Shown piece after piece: positions 14,209 through 21,520 of a stretch of 21,520 nt of DNA (the stretch's first letter is position 1; every line of letters begins with the position of its first letter). A program made the position numbers and the translations under genes. This stretch comes from an uncultured Clostridia bacterium (GTDB lineage Bacteria > Bacillota > Clostridia > TANB77 > CAG-508): contig CASTFX010000004.1 in assembly GCA_949448405.1 (NCBI GenBank), positions 1-21,520 on the forward strand, in the 5' to 3' direction. The notes under the pieces were generated by a model. That model was not told the origin of the DNA, searched no databases, and saw only the letters and a program-made list of their open reading frames with translations.

Positions 14209-16173
14209 TTAATCTATTGGTCCAAATAACTCATCAAATTTTGCTTCTAATTCTTTTTGCAAATCCATATCATTTTCTGGTTCAGGCTCTGGCATTTTTG
14301 GTTCTGGTACTTTAACTTCTTCTATTATTTCTTCTTGTGGTAAAACTGGTGCATCATCTTTCTTTTCATCTTCAAATAAATCATCTAGGCTTTCCACTTT
14401 TAAATCTTGTTTAGGCTGTTTTTCTGTTTCTGGAACATATGGGTTATATGGATTATACTTTCTCCATACTCCTCTATCTAAATCTCTTATGTCATTATGA
14501 CTTAAAGTAAATTCTGCAAGTTTTTTACTCTCTGGTTTCATGAAATAGTAATATTTTCTGGCTTTTACTGGCCTTATTCCTTTTTCAAATATTATACAAA
14601 AATCATTATCAAATCTTCTAAGCTCATCCGGTGTTAAAAGTGCTCTTGCATTTATTTGATCTGATACACTCTTGCCTTGCATCCAATTTTGTCTATCTTT
14701 ATTTACTGATATACTATCTCTTGATACTGTCTTTTCTCCTAGTGCCTTTGAAAAATATTCTACTGTTTTTTGTGAGTTACTTCCTAAGAATACGTGCGTA
14801 TCACAGTTTCCGTATGATTGTTTCATAAGATTTTTCATATACCGCTTCTAGCTGGTCTAAGTTTTGAAGTATTACGCTAAATTGTATTTTTCTACTTCTA
14901 CTTGTAGATATCTTTTTATCAAAGTCTGGAACTTTTCCAATGTTAGCAAACTCATCTAGGATAAAGAATGTTGGCATTGGTAATTGTCCTCCTTGTAAGT
15001 CTGCAAAATCATATAATTGTTGTATCATCTGTGCAAAGAATATTGTTAATAAGAAATCATATGCTGTATGTGTATCTGAAGATATAACGTATACAGCTGT
15101 TTTTCTTTTTCCTATTTCTTCAAAATCTATTGTATCTGTTGATGTTAGTTCTGCTATTTCTTTTGAATCAAATTTACCAAGTTTTGATTGAAGTGAACTT
15201 AGTATTGATCCATATGTCTTTTCTGGTGCTATTTCAATTGATTTATAATACATTCTTGCTGGGTGATCATATGGAAGTTGTCCCATAAGTTCTGAAAGTA
15301 AGTTGTTTCCTCCATTTGTGTTTGCTGCTCTAACTAGCTCTGCGCAACTTGCTAAGTTTTGTTCTTCTTCTGGTCTTGTTGCTATTAAATAATATATCAA
15401 AGCTTTAAGTAGCATTTCTGCCATATCGTCCCAATATGGGTCTGAATTTCCACCTTCTGATTTTTGCCCTTTTACTATTGTATTTGCTATAACGTCTACG
15501 TCTAACTCTGATGATATATGCATAAGTGGGTTATATCCATCACTGTTTTGCGGTCTTACTAAGTTCAATACTTTTATATCATATCCATTTCTTTGTAAGA
15601 AACCTGCTGTCTTATCATATAATTCCCCTTTTGGATCTGTGAACACATACGAACCTAACATTTGGTAAGCATTTGGTATTGAAAATGATGCAGATTTACC
15701 AGATCCAGATCCGTCCAACTACTAGAACATTTACGTTTCCTCTTTTATCTACTGGTAAATAATTATTTTCTGCAAGTATTATTCCTTTATTTCTACTTAG
15801 TACTTTGTATTGTTCTCCCCTATTCGCCCAGTCACTTGATCCTTGCTCTATATCTGTGTATTCATTTTTAGGTGCTGTTTTTACAAAACCTACAAACATA
15901 AGTATTGCATATATAAATGTAAATTTCCATAGGATTCCTAAGAATTCTTTTATGTATTCTCCTATGCTTCCGTACTACTTCTCCAAGTTTTGTATATGTG
16001 CCTGCAAATTGAGTTACAAATTCTCCAAAATTAAAAGCACCATCTATTATAGCATTATGCTGTGCATATGCCATAGGTGCAACAAGTACTATGGTCATGA
16101 ATAACCATAGTACTATAAAAACTATAAATCTTCCTTTATTTCTTTTTATTGTTCCTTCTATCTTATAGTGCAT
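14209..16173 (-). CDS. traG: VirD4/TraG-type coupling protein, split over four frames joined by three CGGA sites
   Basis: ATPase that couples DNA substrates to a type IV secretion channel. ATG at 16173. Frame 1 gives the first membrane helix (RFIVFIVLWLFMTIVLVAPM). At CGGA 15972-15969 (residue 68) the frame moves +1 into the second helix (FTFIYAILMFVGFV). At CGGA 15713-15710 (residue 154) it moves again, giving Walker A VVGGSGSGKSASF. This frame carries the TDPKGELYD segment and Walker B TFFILDEFANIG. At CGGA 14812-14809 (residue 454) it moves once more, giving ETIIGNCDTHVFLGSNSQKT and the acidic, Pro-rich tail. The joined 653-residue product has all TraG family motifs in order. Without recoding it would stop at 101 codons. 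Three identical-type breaks that all repair in the same way argue against decay. No other secretion genes lie nearby. Confidence 0.88.
14809..14812 (-). other. CGGA recoding site 5 (traG residue 454)
   Basis: In-frame context ATA CGG AAA CTG TGA, a stop two codons on. Skipping C gives ATA GGA AAC TGT GAT (Ile-Gly-Asn-Cys-Asp), a motif conserved in TraG proteins. 15718-14812 = 906 and 14838-14811 = 27, both multiples of 3. Confidence 0.88.
15710..15713 (-). other. CGGA recoding site 4 (traG Walker A)
   Basis: In-frame context GGA CGG ATC, with a stop after four more codons. Skipping C gives GTT GGA GGA TCT GGA TCT GGT AAA, the intact Walker A Gly-Gly-Ser-Gly-Ser-Gly-Lys. 15899-15713 = 186, a multiple of 3. 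Confidence 0.9.
15969..15972 (-). other. CGGA recoding site 3 (traG residue 68)
   Basis: In-frame context GTA CGG AAG. Skipping C gives GTA GGA AGC and opens the frame with the second membrane helix. 16173-15972 = 201 and 15971-15899 = 72, both multiples of 3. Confidence 0.88.
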
Positions 16174-16196
16174 TCATTTTCACCTACTCTTTAGTT

Positions 16197-16496
16197 TTAT
16201 CTTTCAACAGTTTCTCTTTCATCTGTTAAAGTTCTTCCATCTAGTGTTTTTCTAACAACAACATTTCCTTTTCTATCCTTATCTGGTTTATGTGAAGCTG
16301 CAGATAGTGTCATCTCTCCATTTGAATTCTCTTTGAATCCTAATAATCTTAGTAATTCGTCATTCTTTAAATCTTTACCATTTGCTTTTAAATTAGTTTG
16401 CTCTTTGTTAGATGCAAAATTTGCATATGTAACTCTCCAATTGTCATTTAATTCAGCTGGGTTAGTTTTTCCTCTTAATCTTTCTTCTTGTGACAT
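16197..16496 (-). CDS. Hypothetical protein (99 aa) upstream of traG
   Basis: 99 residues, hydrophilic and charged, beginning MSQEERLRGKTNPAELNDNW, with NDELLRLLGFKENSNGEM in the middle and a C-terminus rich in charged residues (TLDGRTLTDERETVER). No signal peptide, cysteine or membrane helix. I do not recognise a family. It ends 23 bases before traG and starts 12 bases after the 171-residue gene, so the three form one minus-strand unit. It could be an accessory to the coupling protein. Some intrinsic disorder is likely. ATG at 16496 follows AGGAGGTACAT. Confidence 0.65.
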   Translation of the reverse strand: MSQEERLRGKTNPAELNDNWRVTYANFASNKEQTNLKANGKDLKNDELLRLLGFKENSNGEMTLSAASHKPDKDRKGNVVVRKTLDGRTLTDERETVER

Positions 16497-16508
16497 TCTA
16501 TGTACCTC

Positions 16509-17024
16509 CTAGTCCTCTCTTATTTCGAATGCGAAATAAGATTTGTATGGTTTCAATTTACACTTTCCTTTTACTTCATTTGTTTTCTCATCAAAATACA
16601 ACATTGGCTTTACTTCTTCTGCTGTATCTGGGTCTATAATTGATATTGCTCTCTTTAAATTTGGGGTATAGTTAAACTCTTTATACTCTTCTTCTTTTTC
16701 TGCATATAATGTATCGAATTTGAATGGTACTGGTTTTTTTGTTATTTTTACTTCATCTCCTAATAAAATCCCCGTATTAATTACTACTTTTTCTTTTCCG
16801 AAAGAAAGTATTACAAGTTGGTTTCCATTTGGTGATGGTTCATCAACAAAATATGTTTTTCTTGTTGAATCTCCTCTAATTTCTGCTGTATAGTCTAATC
16901 TTTCTACTGTATATTTAGGAAATTCGTTTAAGTATTCTTTTTTTGTTTTGTTTACTTGATATATAACTGTATTTATGCCTTTAGGATCTGTTATACTGAA
17001 GTGTTTTCCAATTATATCGTCCAT
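16509..17024 (-). CDS. Hypothetical protein (171 aa), first gene of the traG unit
   Basis: 171 residues, beta-rich, with alternating charged and hydrophobic positions (ITKKPVPFKFDTLYAEKEEE, KVVINTGILLGDEVKI) and C-terminal KCKLKPYKSYFAFEIRED. No signal peptide or membrane helix, no cysteines except one near the end. Family not recognised. ATG at 17024 follows AGAAAGAGGTG. About 90 bases of AT-rich sequence separate it from dnaJ, probably with a promoter I could not fix. The gene has no in-frame CGG; its CGGA is read normally as TTC GGA. Confidence 0.65.
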   Translation of the reverse strand: MDDIIGKHFSITDPKGINTVIYQVNKTKKEYLNEFPKYTVERLDYTAEIRGDSTRKTYFVDEPSPNGNQLVILSFGKEKVVINTGILLGDEVKITKKPVPFKFDTLYAEKEEEYKEFNYTPNLKRAISIIDPDTAEEVKPMLYFDEKTNEVKGKCKLKPYKSYFAFEIRED

Positions 17025-17125
17025 ATTTGCACCTCTTTCTAGATTCTTCTTAGTTCTTCTTTTGTAATTTATTCACTAAACATAATTATACATTATTTTT
17101 ATCAATATGTCAATACCTGTATCTC

Positions 17126-18016
17126 TTATCTAGGGTTAAATGTAGAGATTTCTTTTAATTTTTCATATACAGATATTTCTTCATTTGTTAAATTTTTAGG
17201 AACCATTATCTTTGTTTCTGCAACCAAATCTCCTCTTCCACCTTTGCCATCTTTATACCCTTTGCCCTGTATTCTTATCTTATCTCCACTTTGTATTCCC
17301 TTTTGTACATATACTGTCTCTGTTCCATCTATTCCTTCTACATTTATTCTTGCTCCAAGTGCCGCTTCCCATGGTGTTAAATTTAAATCTGTGTATAATG
17401 TGCAGCCCTCTAATCTAAGTTTTTTGTCTTTTTCTATATTTATTCTGATTAATAAATCTCCATTTTTACCTCCATTTTCTCCTTTTTTGCCTTGACCTAT
17501 TAATCTTACTTTTTCTTCATTTCTTATTCCTGCTGGTATCTTAATTGAAAAACTTTTCATACTTCCATCTGTTGCTCTAAGCGATATTTTCTTGTTTGCT
17601 CCAAAAAACGCATCTTCTATGCTAACATTTATTGCAGTTTCTATGTTTTCTCCTTTAATTTGTGTCTTACCTTTTTTATGTTTTGTTTCTTCCTCTTTTT
17701 TTGCTCCAAAAAACATGTTCATTACCTCTCCTAAAACAGTATCACTCTGCTTCATATTTTTTGCATTTTGTTCTTTATTCTTTCTTTTTCCAATATTACT
17801 ATTCCAGCTTTTATCATATTTTCTTTTACTTGATGGGTTTGATAATATTCTGTATGCTTCATTTATGTCTTTAAAGCGCTCTTCTGCATTTCCTGACCCT
17901 TCATTTAAATCTGGATGATATTTCTTAGCTTGCTCTCTAAATGCAATTTTTACTTCTTCTATTGTTACTCTACTTGTCTCAAACCCTAATATTTTATAAT
18001 AGTCCTTAAATATCAT
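17126..18016 (-). CDS. J-domain co-chaperone without zinc finger (DnaJ class B/CbpA type)
   Basis: 296 residues. J domain at 5-70 with the HPD motif (YHPDLNEG, 34-36), which activates the DnaK ATPase. A spacer of about 60 residues follows, basic and Asn/Lys-rich with GEVMNMFFGAKKEEE. The C-terminal substrate-binding barrels come next: ETAINVSIEDAFFGANKKIS, IPAGIRNEEKVRLIGQGKKG, DLLIRINIEKDKKLRLEGCT, TPWEAALGARINVEG, and RIQGKGYKDGKGGRGDL. The four CxxCxGxG zinc repeats of true DnaJ are missing. ATG at 18016 follows GGGAAGGATGTTAA. It lies between the traG unit and ddl on the same strand. A CbpA-like role in stress protection is likely, but no heat-shock operator is visible. Confidence 0.9.
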   Translation of the reverse strand: MIFKDYYKILGFETSRVTIEEVKIAFREQAKKYHPDLNEGSGNAEERFKDINEAYRILSNPSSKRKYDKSWNSNIGKRKNKEQNAKNMKQSDTVLGEVMNMFFGAKKEEETKHKKGKTQIKGENIETAINVSIEDAFFGANKKISLRATDGSMKSFSIKIPAGIRNEEKVRLIGQGKKGENGGKNGDLLIRINIEKDKKLRLEGCTLYTDLNLTPWEAALGARINVEGIDGTETVYVQKGIQSGDKIRIQGKGYKDGKGGRGDLVAETKIMVPKNLTNEEISVYEKLKEISTFNPR

Positions 18017-18059
18017 TTAACATCCTTCCCTTTCTCAGGAATTTTCTTTAAGTATTATA

Positions 18060-19112
18060 TCATGCTTTTAATGCCAATTCAATTAATTTATCTAATAATT
18101 TATTATATTTTATTCCTACACTTTCAAATAATTTTGGATACATACTAATTTGTGTAAATCCTGGTAATGTATTTATCTCGTTTAATATAATATCTCCTGT
18201 TTCATCTTCTACGAAGAAGTCTACTCGTGACAATCCTTTTCCGTCAATTGCTTTAAATGCTTTTACTGCTTGTTTTCTAATTTCTTCTTCTGTTTTTTCT
18301 GAAATTTCTGCTGGTATCATTGTTTTTGACTCTTGGTTATTATATTTTGCGTCAAAACTATAAAATTCTTCTGCTGCTTTTATTTCCCCAACTCTTGATG
18401 ATATAACTTCTTCATTTCCAAGTACTGCACATTCTACCTCATGTCCTAAAACACCTTGCTCTATTAATATTTTTTTATCAAACTTGCTTGCATTTTCTAT
18501 TGCAGTTTTTAATTCTTCTTTCGTTTTTGCTCTACTTACTCCTACACTTGAACCTGAATTTGATGGTTTTATAAACATTGGATATTTTAAATTTTTCTCC
18601 ATTTTATTGCAGATTTCTTCTATACTTAAAATTTCTTCATCAAAATTCTTGTTTACATATATGCATTTATCATTAAATTTTCTAATGTATTCTGACTTTG
18701 CTTGCTTTATCCCTGCTTTATCTATTACAATTTTTGTATATACTTTATCCATTGCCATGCTAGATGCTAAAACTTTACAACCTACATAAGGTACTTTTAT
18801 TAGTTCGAAAAGCCCTTGAATTGTTCCATCTTCTCCATATAGTCCATGTAACACTGGAAATAGTAGTTCTTGAGTCTTTAAAAATTCTAATACATTGTCT
18901 ATTTTTTCTAATTCTGTTATTTCCTCATCAATTTTAAGCAGTTCTATTTCTTTTATATTTTTCGTATATTTATACCAAATACCGTCTTTTCCTATATATA
19001 TAGGAGTTATATCATATTTCTCCTTATCTAAGTTTTTTAAAACTGCGCTTCCTGACACTTTAGATACATCGTGTTCTGTTGATTGTCCCCCAAAAATAAC
19101 TGCAACCTTCAT
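18060..19112 (-). CDS. ddl: D-alanine--D-alanine ligase
   Basis: ATP-grasp enzyme that makes the D-Ala-D-Ala used by MurF. 350 residues. N-terminal motif VAVIFGGQSTEHDVSKVSG; LHGLYGEDGTIQGLFEL; ATP-grasp segments YPMFIKPSNSGSSVGVS and ILIEQGVLGHEVECAVLG; the omega-loop EFYSFDAKYNNQES, whose Tyr/Phe and Ala-Lys-Tyr pattern is that of D-Ala-D-Ala ligases rather than the D-Ala-D-Lac VanA type; metal-binding DIILNEINTLPGFTQISMYP. The start codon shares one base with the murF stop (TAATG at 19114-19110), so ddl translation is coupled to murF and thus depends on the CGGA recoding upstream being efficient. Confidence 0.95.
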   Translation of the reverse strand: MKVAVIFGGQSTEHDVSKVSGSAVLKNLDKEKYDITPIYIGKDGIWYKYTKNIKEIELLKIDEEITELEKIDNVLEFLKTQELLFPVLHGLYGEDGTIQGLFELIKVPYVGCKVLASSMAMDKVYTKIVIDKAGIKQAKSEYIRKFNDKCIYVNKNFDEEILSIEEICNKMEKNLKYPMFIKPSNSGSSVGVSRAKTKEELKTAIENASKFDKKILIEQGVLGHEVECAVLGNEEVISSRVGEIKAAEEFYSFDAKYNNQESKTMIPAEISEKTEEEIRKQAVKAFKAIDGKGLSRVDFFVEDETGDIILNEINTLPGFTQISMYPKLFESVGIKYNKLLDKLIELALKA

Positions 19113-20510
19113 TATTCTTCCTCCTTAATAGCTTCTACTATTTCATCAAATTTCATAGAATTTGATGCTTTTACTAATATATAATCATTTTCTTTGATAA
19201 TATCTTTAAGTATTTTTATTGCTTCTTCTTTTGTTTCACATGAAAACATTCTATCTTCATCATATCCAAGCTCTACGGCTTTGGCTGATATAAACTTTGA
19301 CAATTCTCCAACAGTTACTAAAATATCTGGATTATTTTTATATACTTCTTCTCCAACTTTTCTATGTATCTCTTCTGCAAAGTTTCCAAGTTCTAATATG
19401 TCTCCTAAAACTGCTATCTTTTTACTACCTTTTAGTTCCATTAAATATTCTATTGCTGCTTTCATCGAATCATATCCTGCATTATAACAATCATTAATTA
19501 TGTTTGAACCATTTATCCCCCTAAGGATTTCCATTCTCTTCTTTGTTAACTTGAATTCTTTTATTCCTCTTATTATTTCTTCCATTGTAATATCGCTTTT
19601 TAATCCAACACATATTGCACATAGTGCGTTTAGTATAAAATGGTTTCCCCCAATTTTTATTTGGAATTCATATTCTTTATTATTTATTTCTACTGTGAAA
19701 TTGCTTCCTTCTTCATCAGTAACTATATTCTTTGCCATTATATTACTTTCGTTTTCTATTCCATATGTTATTATATTAAAATTTTCTTTGTTTTCTAAAT
19801 ACCATTTATGTAGCATGTCATTATCATTGTTTATTACTACTAATCCGTTTTTATCCATACCTTCTAATATTTCTAGCTTTGCCTTTAATATATTTTCTCT
19901 AGACCCTAAAAGACCAATATGTGCTGTTCCTACATTTGTGATTACTGAGATTGTTGGTTTAGCAATATTTGTAAGTTTGCTTATCTCTCCTAGATGATTC
20001 ATTCCCATTTCTACAACTGCTGCTTCATGTTCTTTTAATCTTAGTACAGTTAATGGCACTCCTATGTGGTTATTATAGTTTCCTTCTGTTTTCAAAGTAT
20101 CATATTTTTGTGCTATTACACTTGCAAGAATATCTTTTGTGCTAGTTTTCCCTACGCTTCCAGTTACACCTATTACTGGTATTTGATAAAGTGTTCTTTT
20201 AAATTTTGCAATCTCTTGAAGCATCTCTAAAGTATTATTTACTTTTATTATCACTTTGTCTTTATATTTTTCTAATATTTGATTTTCTATTTCTATCCCT
20301 TGTACAATTACTGCTTTTGCCCCGTTTTCGAATGCTTTCTCAAAGAATATACTTCCATTTACTTTTTCTCCTTGTAACCCTATGTATGTATCTCCTTCTT
20401 GTATCTCCCTTGTGTCCTTTTTGAAATCTCCTAAGATTTCATTACTTCCTCCGGGTTAAAATTTGTGCATTACACATTTTAGTAATATCTTCTACTTTGA
20501 TTTCTCTCAT
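19112..20510 (-). CDS. murF: MurF (UDP-MurNAc-tripeptide--D-Ala-D-Ala ligase), needs CGGA recoding at codon 20
   Basis: Essential Mur ligase that adds D-Ala-D-Ala to the peptidoglycan precursor. ATG at 20510 follows GGAGGATAAT. The 0-frame reads MREIKVEDITKMCNAQILT and hits CGG at codon 20 and TAA three codons later. Skipping the C at 20453 gives GGSNEILGDFKKDTREIQEG, the normal MurF N-terminal domain (DTYIGLQGEKVNG). It continues with Walker A GVTGSVGKTSTKDI, VEMGMNHLGEI, ITNVGTAHIGLLGS, and DCYNAGYDSMKAAIEYL to the end. The joined protein is 465 residues, the usual size for MurF. An essential gene in one copy broken at codon 20 should be lethal, so efficient recoding is expected, unless translation re-starts at the start codon near 20254, which would lose the whole N-terminal domain. 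Confidence 0.93.
20450..20453 (-). other. CGGA recoding site 6 (murF codon 20)
   Basis: In-frame context ACC CGG AGG AAG TAA. Skipping C gives ACC GGA GGA AGT, restoring the Thr-Gly-Gly of the MurF N-terminal domain. 20510-20453 = 57 and 20452-20254 = 198, both multiples of 3. Confidence 0.9.
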
Positions 20511-20544
20511 ATTATCCTCCATAGCTATATTATGATTTACTTTA

Positions 20545-20573
20545 ATTATAGTGTATATTTTATTATTTTCTAA
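20545..20573 (-). promoter_or_regulatory. Promoter of murF-ddl
   Basis: Minus-strand TTAGAA (20573-20568), 17-base spacer, TATAAT (20550-20545), 34 bases before the murF start. Confidence 0.6.
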
Positions 20574-20631
20574 TATTTCTTCTTTAATTTGATAATTTTT
20601 AGTTTATCATATCTTTTAATTAATGTCTATG

Positions 20632-20671
20632 AAAAAATGAACCCAAATTATTAAAATCTGAGTTCATTTTT
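20632..20671 (-). terminator. Terminator of the rpoC transcript
   Basis: Minus-strand AATGAACTCAGATT/AATTTGGGTTCATT stem (two wobble or mismatch positions), then TTTTTT, about 35 bases after the rpoC stop. Confidence 0.8.
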
Positions 20672-20705
20672 ATTGTTAAACTATAATATTCCGCAGTATT
20701 TTAGA

Positions 20706-21520
20706 TTAACCAACTATATTAGACTTATAACCATCTTGTTCGTCTTCTGTTTCTTCTGTATTTATTTTTATGTCTTTATATTGTGATAATCCTGTTCCTG
20801 CTGGTATAAGTTTTCCTATGATTACATTTTCTTTTAATCCTATTAATGGATCTGTCTTTCCTTTTATTGCTGCTTCTGTTAATACTTTTGTTGTCTCTTG
20901 GAAAGAAGCTGCTGATAGGAAACTTTCTGTTGCAAGTGATGCTTTTGTTATACCTAGTAGAGCTCTATGTCCAGTTGCTGGTCTTCCGCCGTTTTCTATT
21001 GCATCATTATTTATTTCTTCAAATTCATACATATCTACAAGTGAACCTGCAAATAGTCCTGTATCCCCTGGATCTTGTACTCTAACTCTCTTAAGCATTT
21101 GTTTACCAATTACTTCAATGTGTTTGTCATTGATATCAACACCTTGATTTCTATAAACTTTTTGTACTTCTTGAATTAGATAATTGTATACTCCTTCTGG
21201 TCCATTTATTGCAAGTATTTCACTTGGATTTACTGAACCTTCAATTAATTGAGCTCCTGGTTCTATTTCGTCTCCTTCTTTTACTCTTAGTTTTGCTCCA
21301 AATGGTATTGTATATGTTTTGCTTTCTTCTTTTCCTTTTATTGTTATTTCTTTTTTATTTCCTTCTTCTTTTATCTTAACTTTTCCTGCTATTTCAGAAA
21401 TAATTGCAAGTCCCTTTGGTTTTCTTGCTTCGAATAACTCTTCAACTCTAGGAAGACCTTGTGTGATATCTCCTCCTGCGACACCTCCCATGTGGAATGT
21501 ACGCATTGTAAGCTGTGTAC
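20706..21520 (-). CDS. rpoC: RNA polymerase beta' subunit, C-terminal part (5' end outside the window)
   Basis: Last 271 residues or so of the beta' subunit, open at the right edge (frame continues through TQLTMRTFHMGGVAGGDITQ). The segment GLPRVEELFEARKPKGLAII is a hallmark of beta', followed by the barrel region with KTYTIPFGAKLRVKEGDEI, HIEVIGKQMLKRVRVQDPGD, and GRPATGHRALLGITKASLAT, LSAASFQETTKVLTEAAIKG, and the C-terminal IGLKENVIIGKLIPAGTG. The tail EETEDEQDGYKSNIVG is acidic. No in-frame CGG; its CGGA is AAC GGC GGA in normal reading. CGT is used for Arg here. Terminator follows. Confidence 0.97.
   Translation of the reverse strand, partial: TQLTMRTFHMGGVAGGDITQGLPRVEELFEARKPKGLAIISEIAGKVKIKEEGNKKEITIKGKEESKTYTIPFGAKLRVKEGDEIEPGAQLIEGSVNPSEILAINGPEGVYNYLIQEVQKVYRNQGVDINDKHIEVIGKQMLKRVRVQDPGDTGLFAGSLVDMYEFEEINNDAIENGGRPATGHRALLGITKASLATESFLSAASFQETTKVLTEAAIKGKTDPLIGLKENVIIGKLIPAGTGLSQYKDIKINTEETEDEQDGYKSNIVG

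Noticed and set aside
14209..16173. traG as a pseudogene with three frameshifts
   Set aside because: All three breaks are the same motif with the same sign, no other stop or lost motif occurs, and murF and yhaN show the same motif. Decay would give mixed indels.
18060..19112. VanA-type D-Ala-D-Lac ligase
   Set aside because: The omega-loop has the FYSFDAKY pattern of ordinary Ddl and the gene sits in a murF-ddl operon with no vanH or vanX.
20442..20510. Homopolymer sequencing error (CCC for CC) in murF
   Set aside because: Plausible for murF alone, but the other five sites have a single C in varied contexts (TCGGA, ACGGA), so the common factor is CGGA and not a C run.

Overview
The window looks like a piece of an AT-rich Bacillota genome, most likely an uncultured gut-type clostridium. 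I infer this from the AT-rich, AGA-biased codon use, the GGAGG ribosome sites, the yhaO-yhaN pair, murF-ddl, and a Tn916-family integrase with its excisionase. Nearly every gene is on the minus strand. No tRNA, rRNA or CRISPR array was seen.

Layout from left to right. The 3' two thirds of prfA (release factor 1) runs off the left edge. It is followed by a yhaN-like SMC/Rad50-type ATPase and the yhaO nuclease. From about 3.96 to 13.56 kb there is an integrated mobile element with Tn916-type int and xis. It also carries a CRESS-DNA-virus-like Rep (HUH endonuclease plus SF3 helicase) with a candidate hairpin origin, a two-gene FtsK/TcpA-like translocase, small unknown genes, a sigma factor fused to an XRE-effector-like domain, a small membrane protein, a class B sortase with one surface substrate, and a divergent XRE regulator with palindromic operators. 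Tn916-type arm sites lie at both ends. To its right are a DUF4160/DUF2442 pair, a VirD4/TraG coupling protein with two unknown genes, a J-domain co-chaperone, ddl, murF, and the 3' end of rpoC at the right edge.

The most striking observation is a recoding signal. murF, traG and yhaN are each broken into pieces in different frames. Six of the seven breaks fall at the same four bases, CGGA, with CGG as the in-frame codon: two in yhaN, three in traG, one in murF. Skipping the C, or reading CGGA as one four-base codon, restores a full-length protein every time, and the restored residue is glycine at positions where these families expect glycine (Walker A of traG, the Gly-x-Asn before Walker A of yhaN, the Gly-Asn-Cys-Asp motif of traG, the N-terminal Gly-Gly of murF). 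By eye, no other in-frame CGG codon exists in any gene of the window, although CGG and CGGA occur many times in the other two frames. The simplest reading is that this organism has no CGG arginine codon and uses CGGA as a +1 recoding or quadruplet codon, probably for Gly, in essential genes. The seventh break, in yhaN, is of another kind (-1, at a T5 run) and may be a mutation or a sequence error.

How the genes would work together: int/xis would excise the element, Rep could nick and replicate it, and the FtsK-like pair could feed the strand to a transfer channel. The sortase pair alters the recipient's surface, and the sigma and XRE proteins probably control this cargo.
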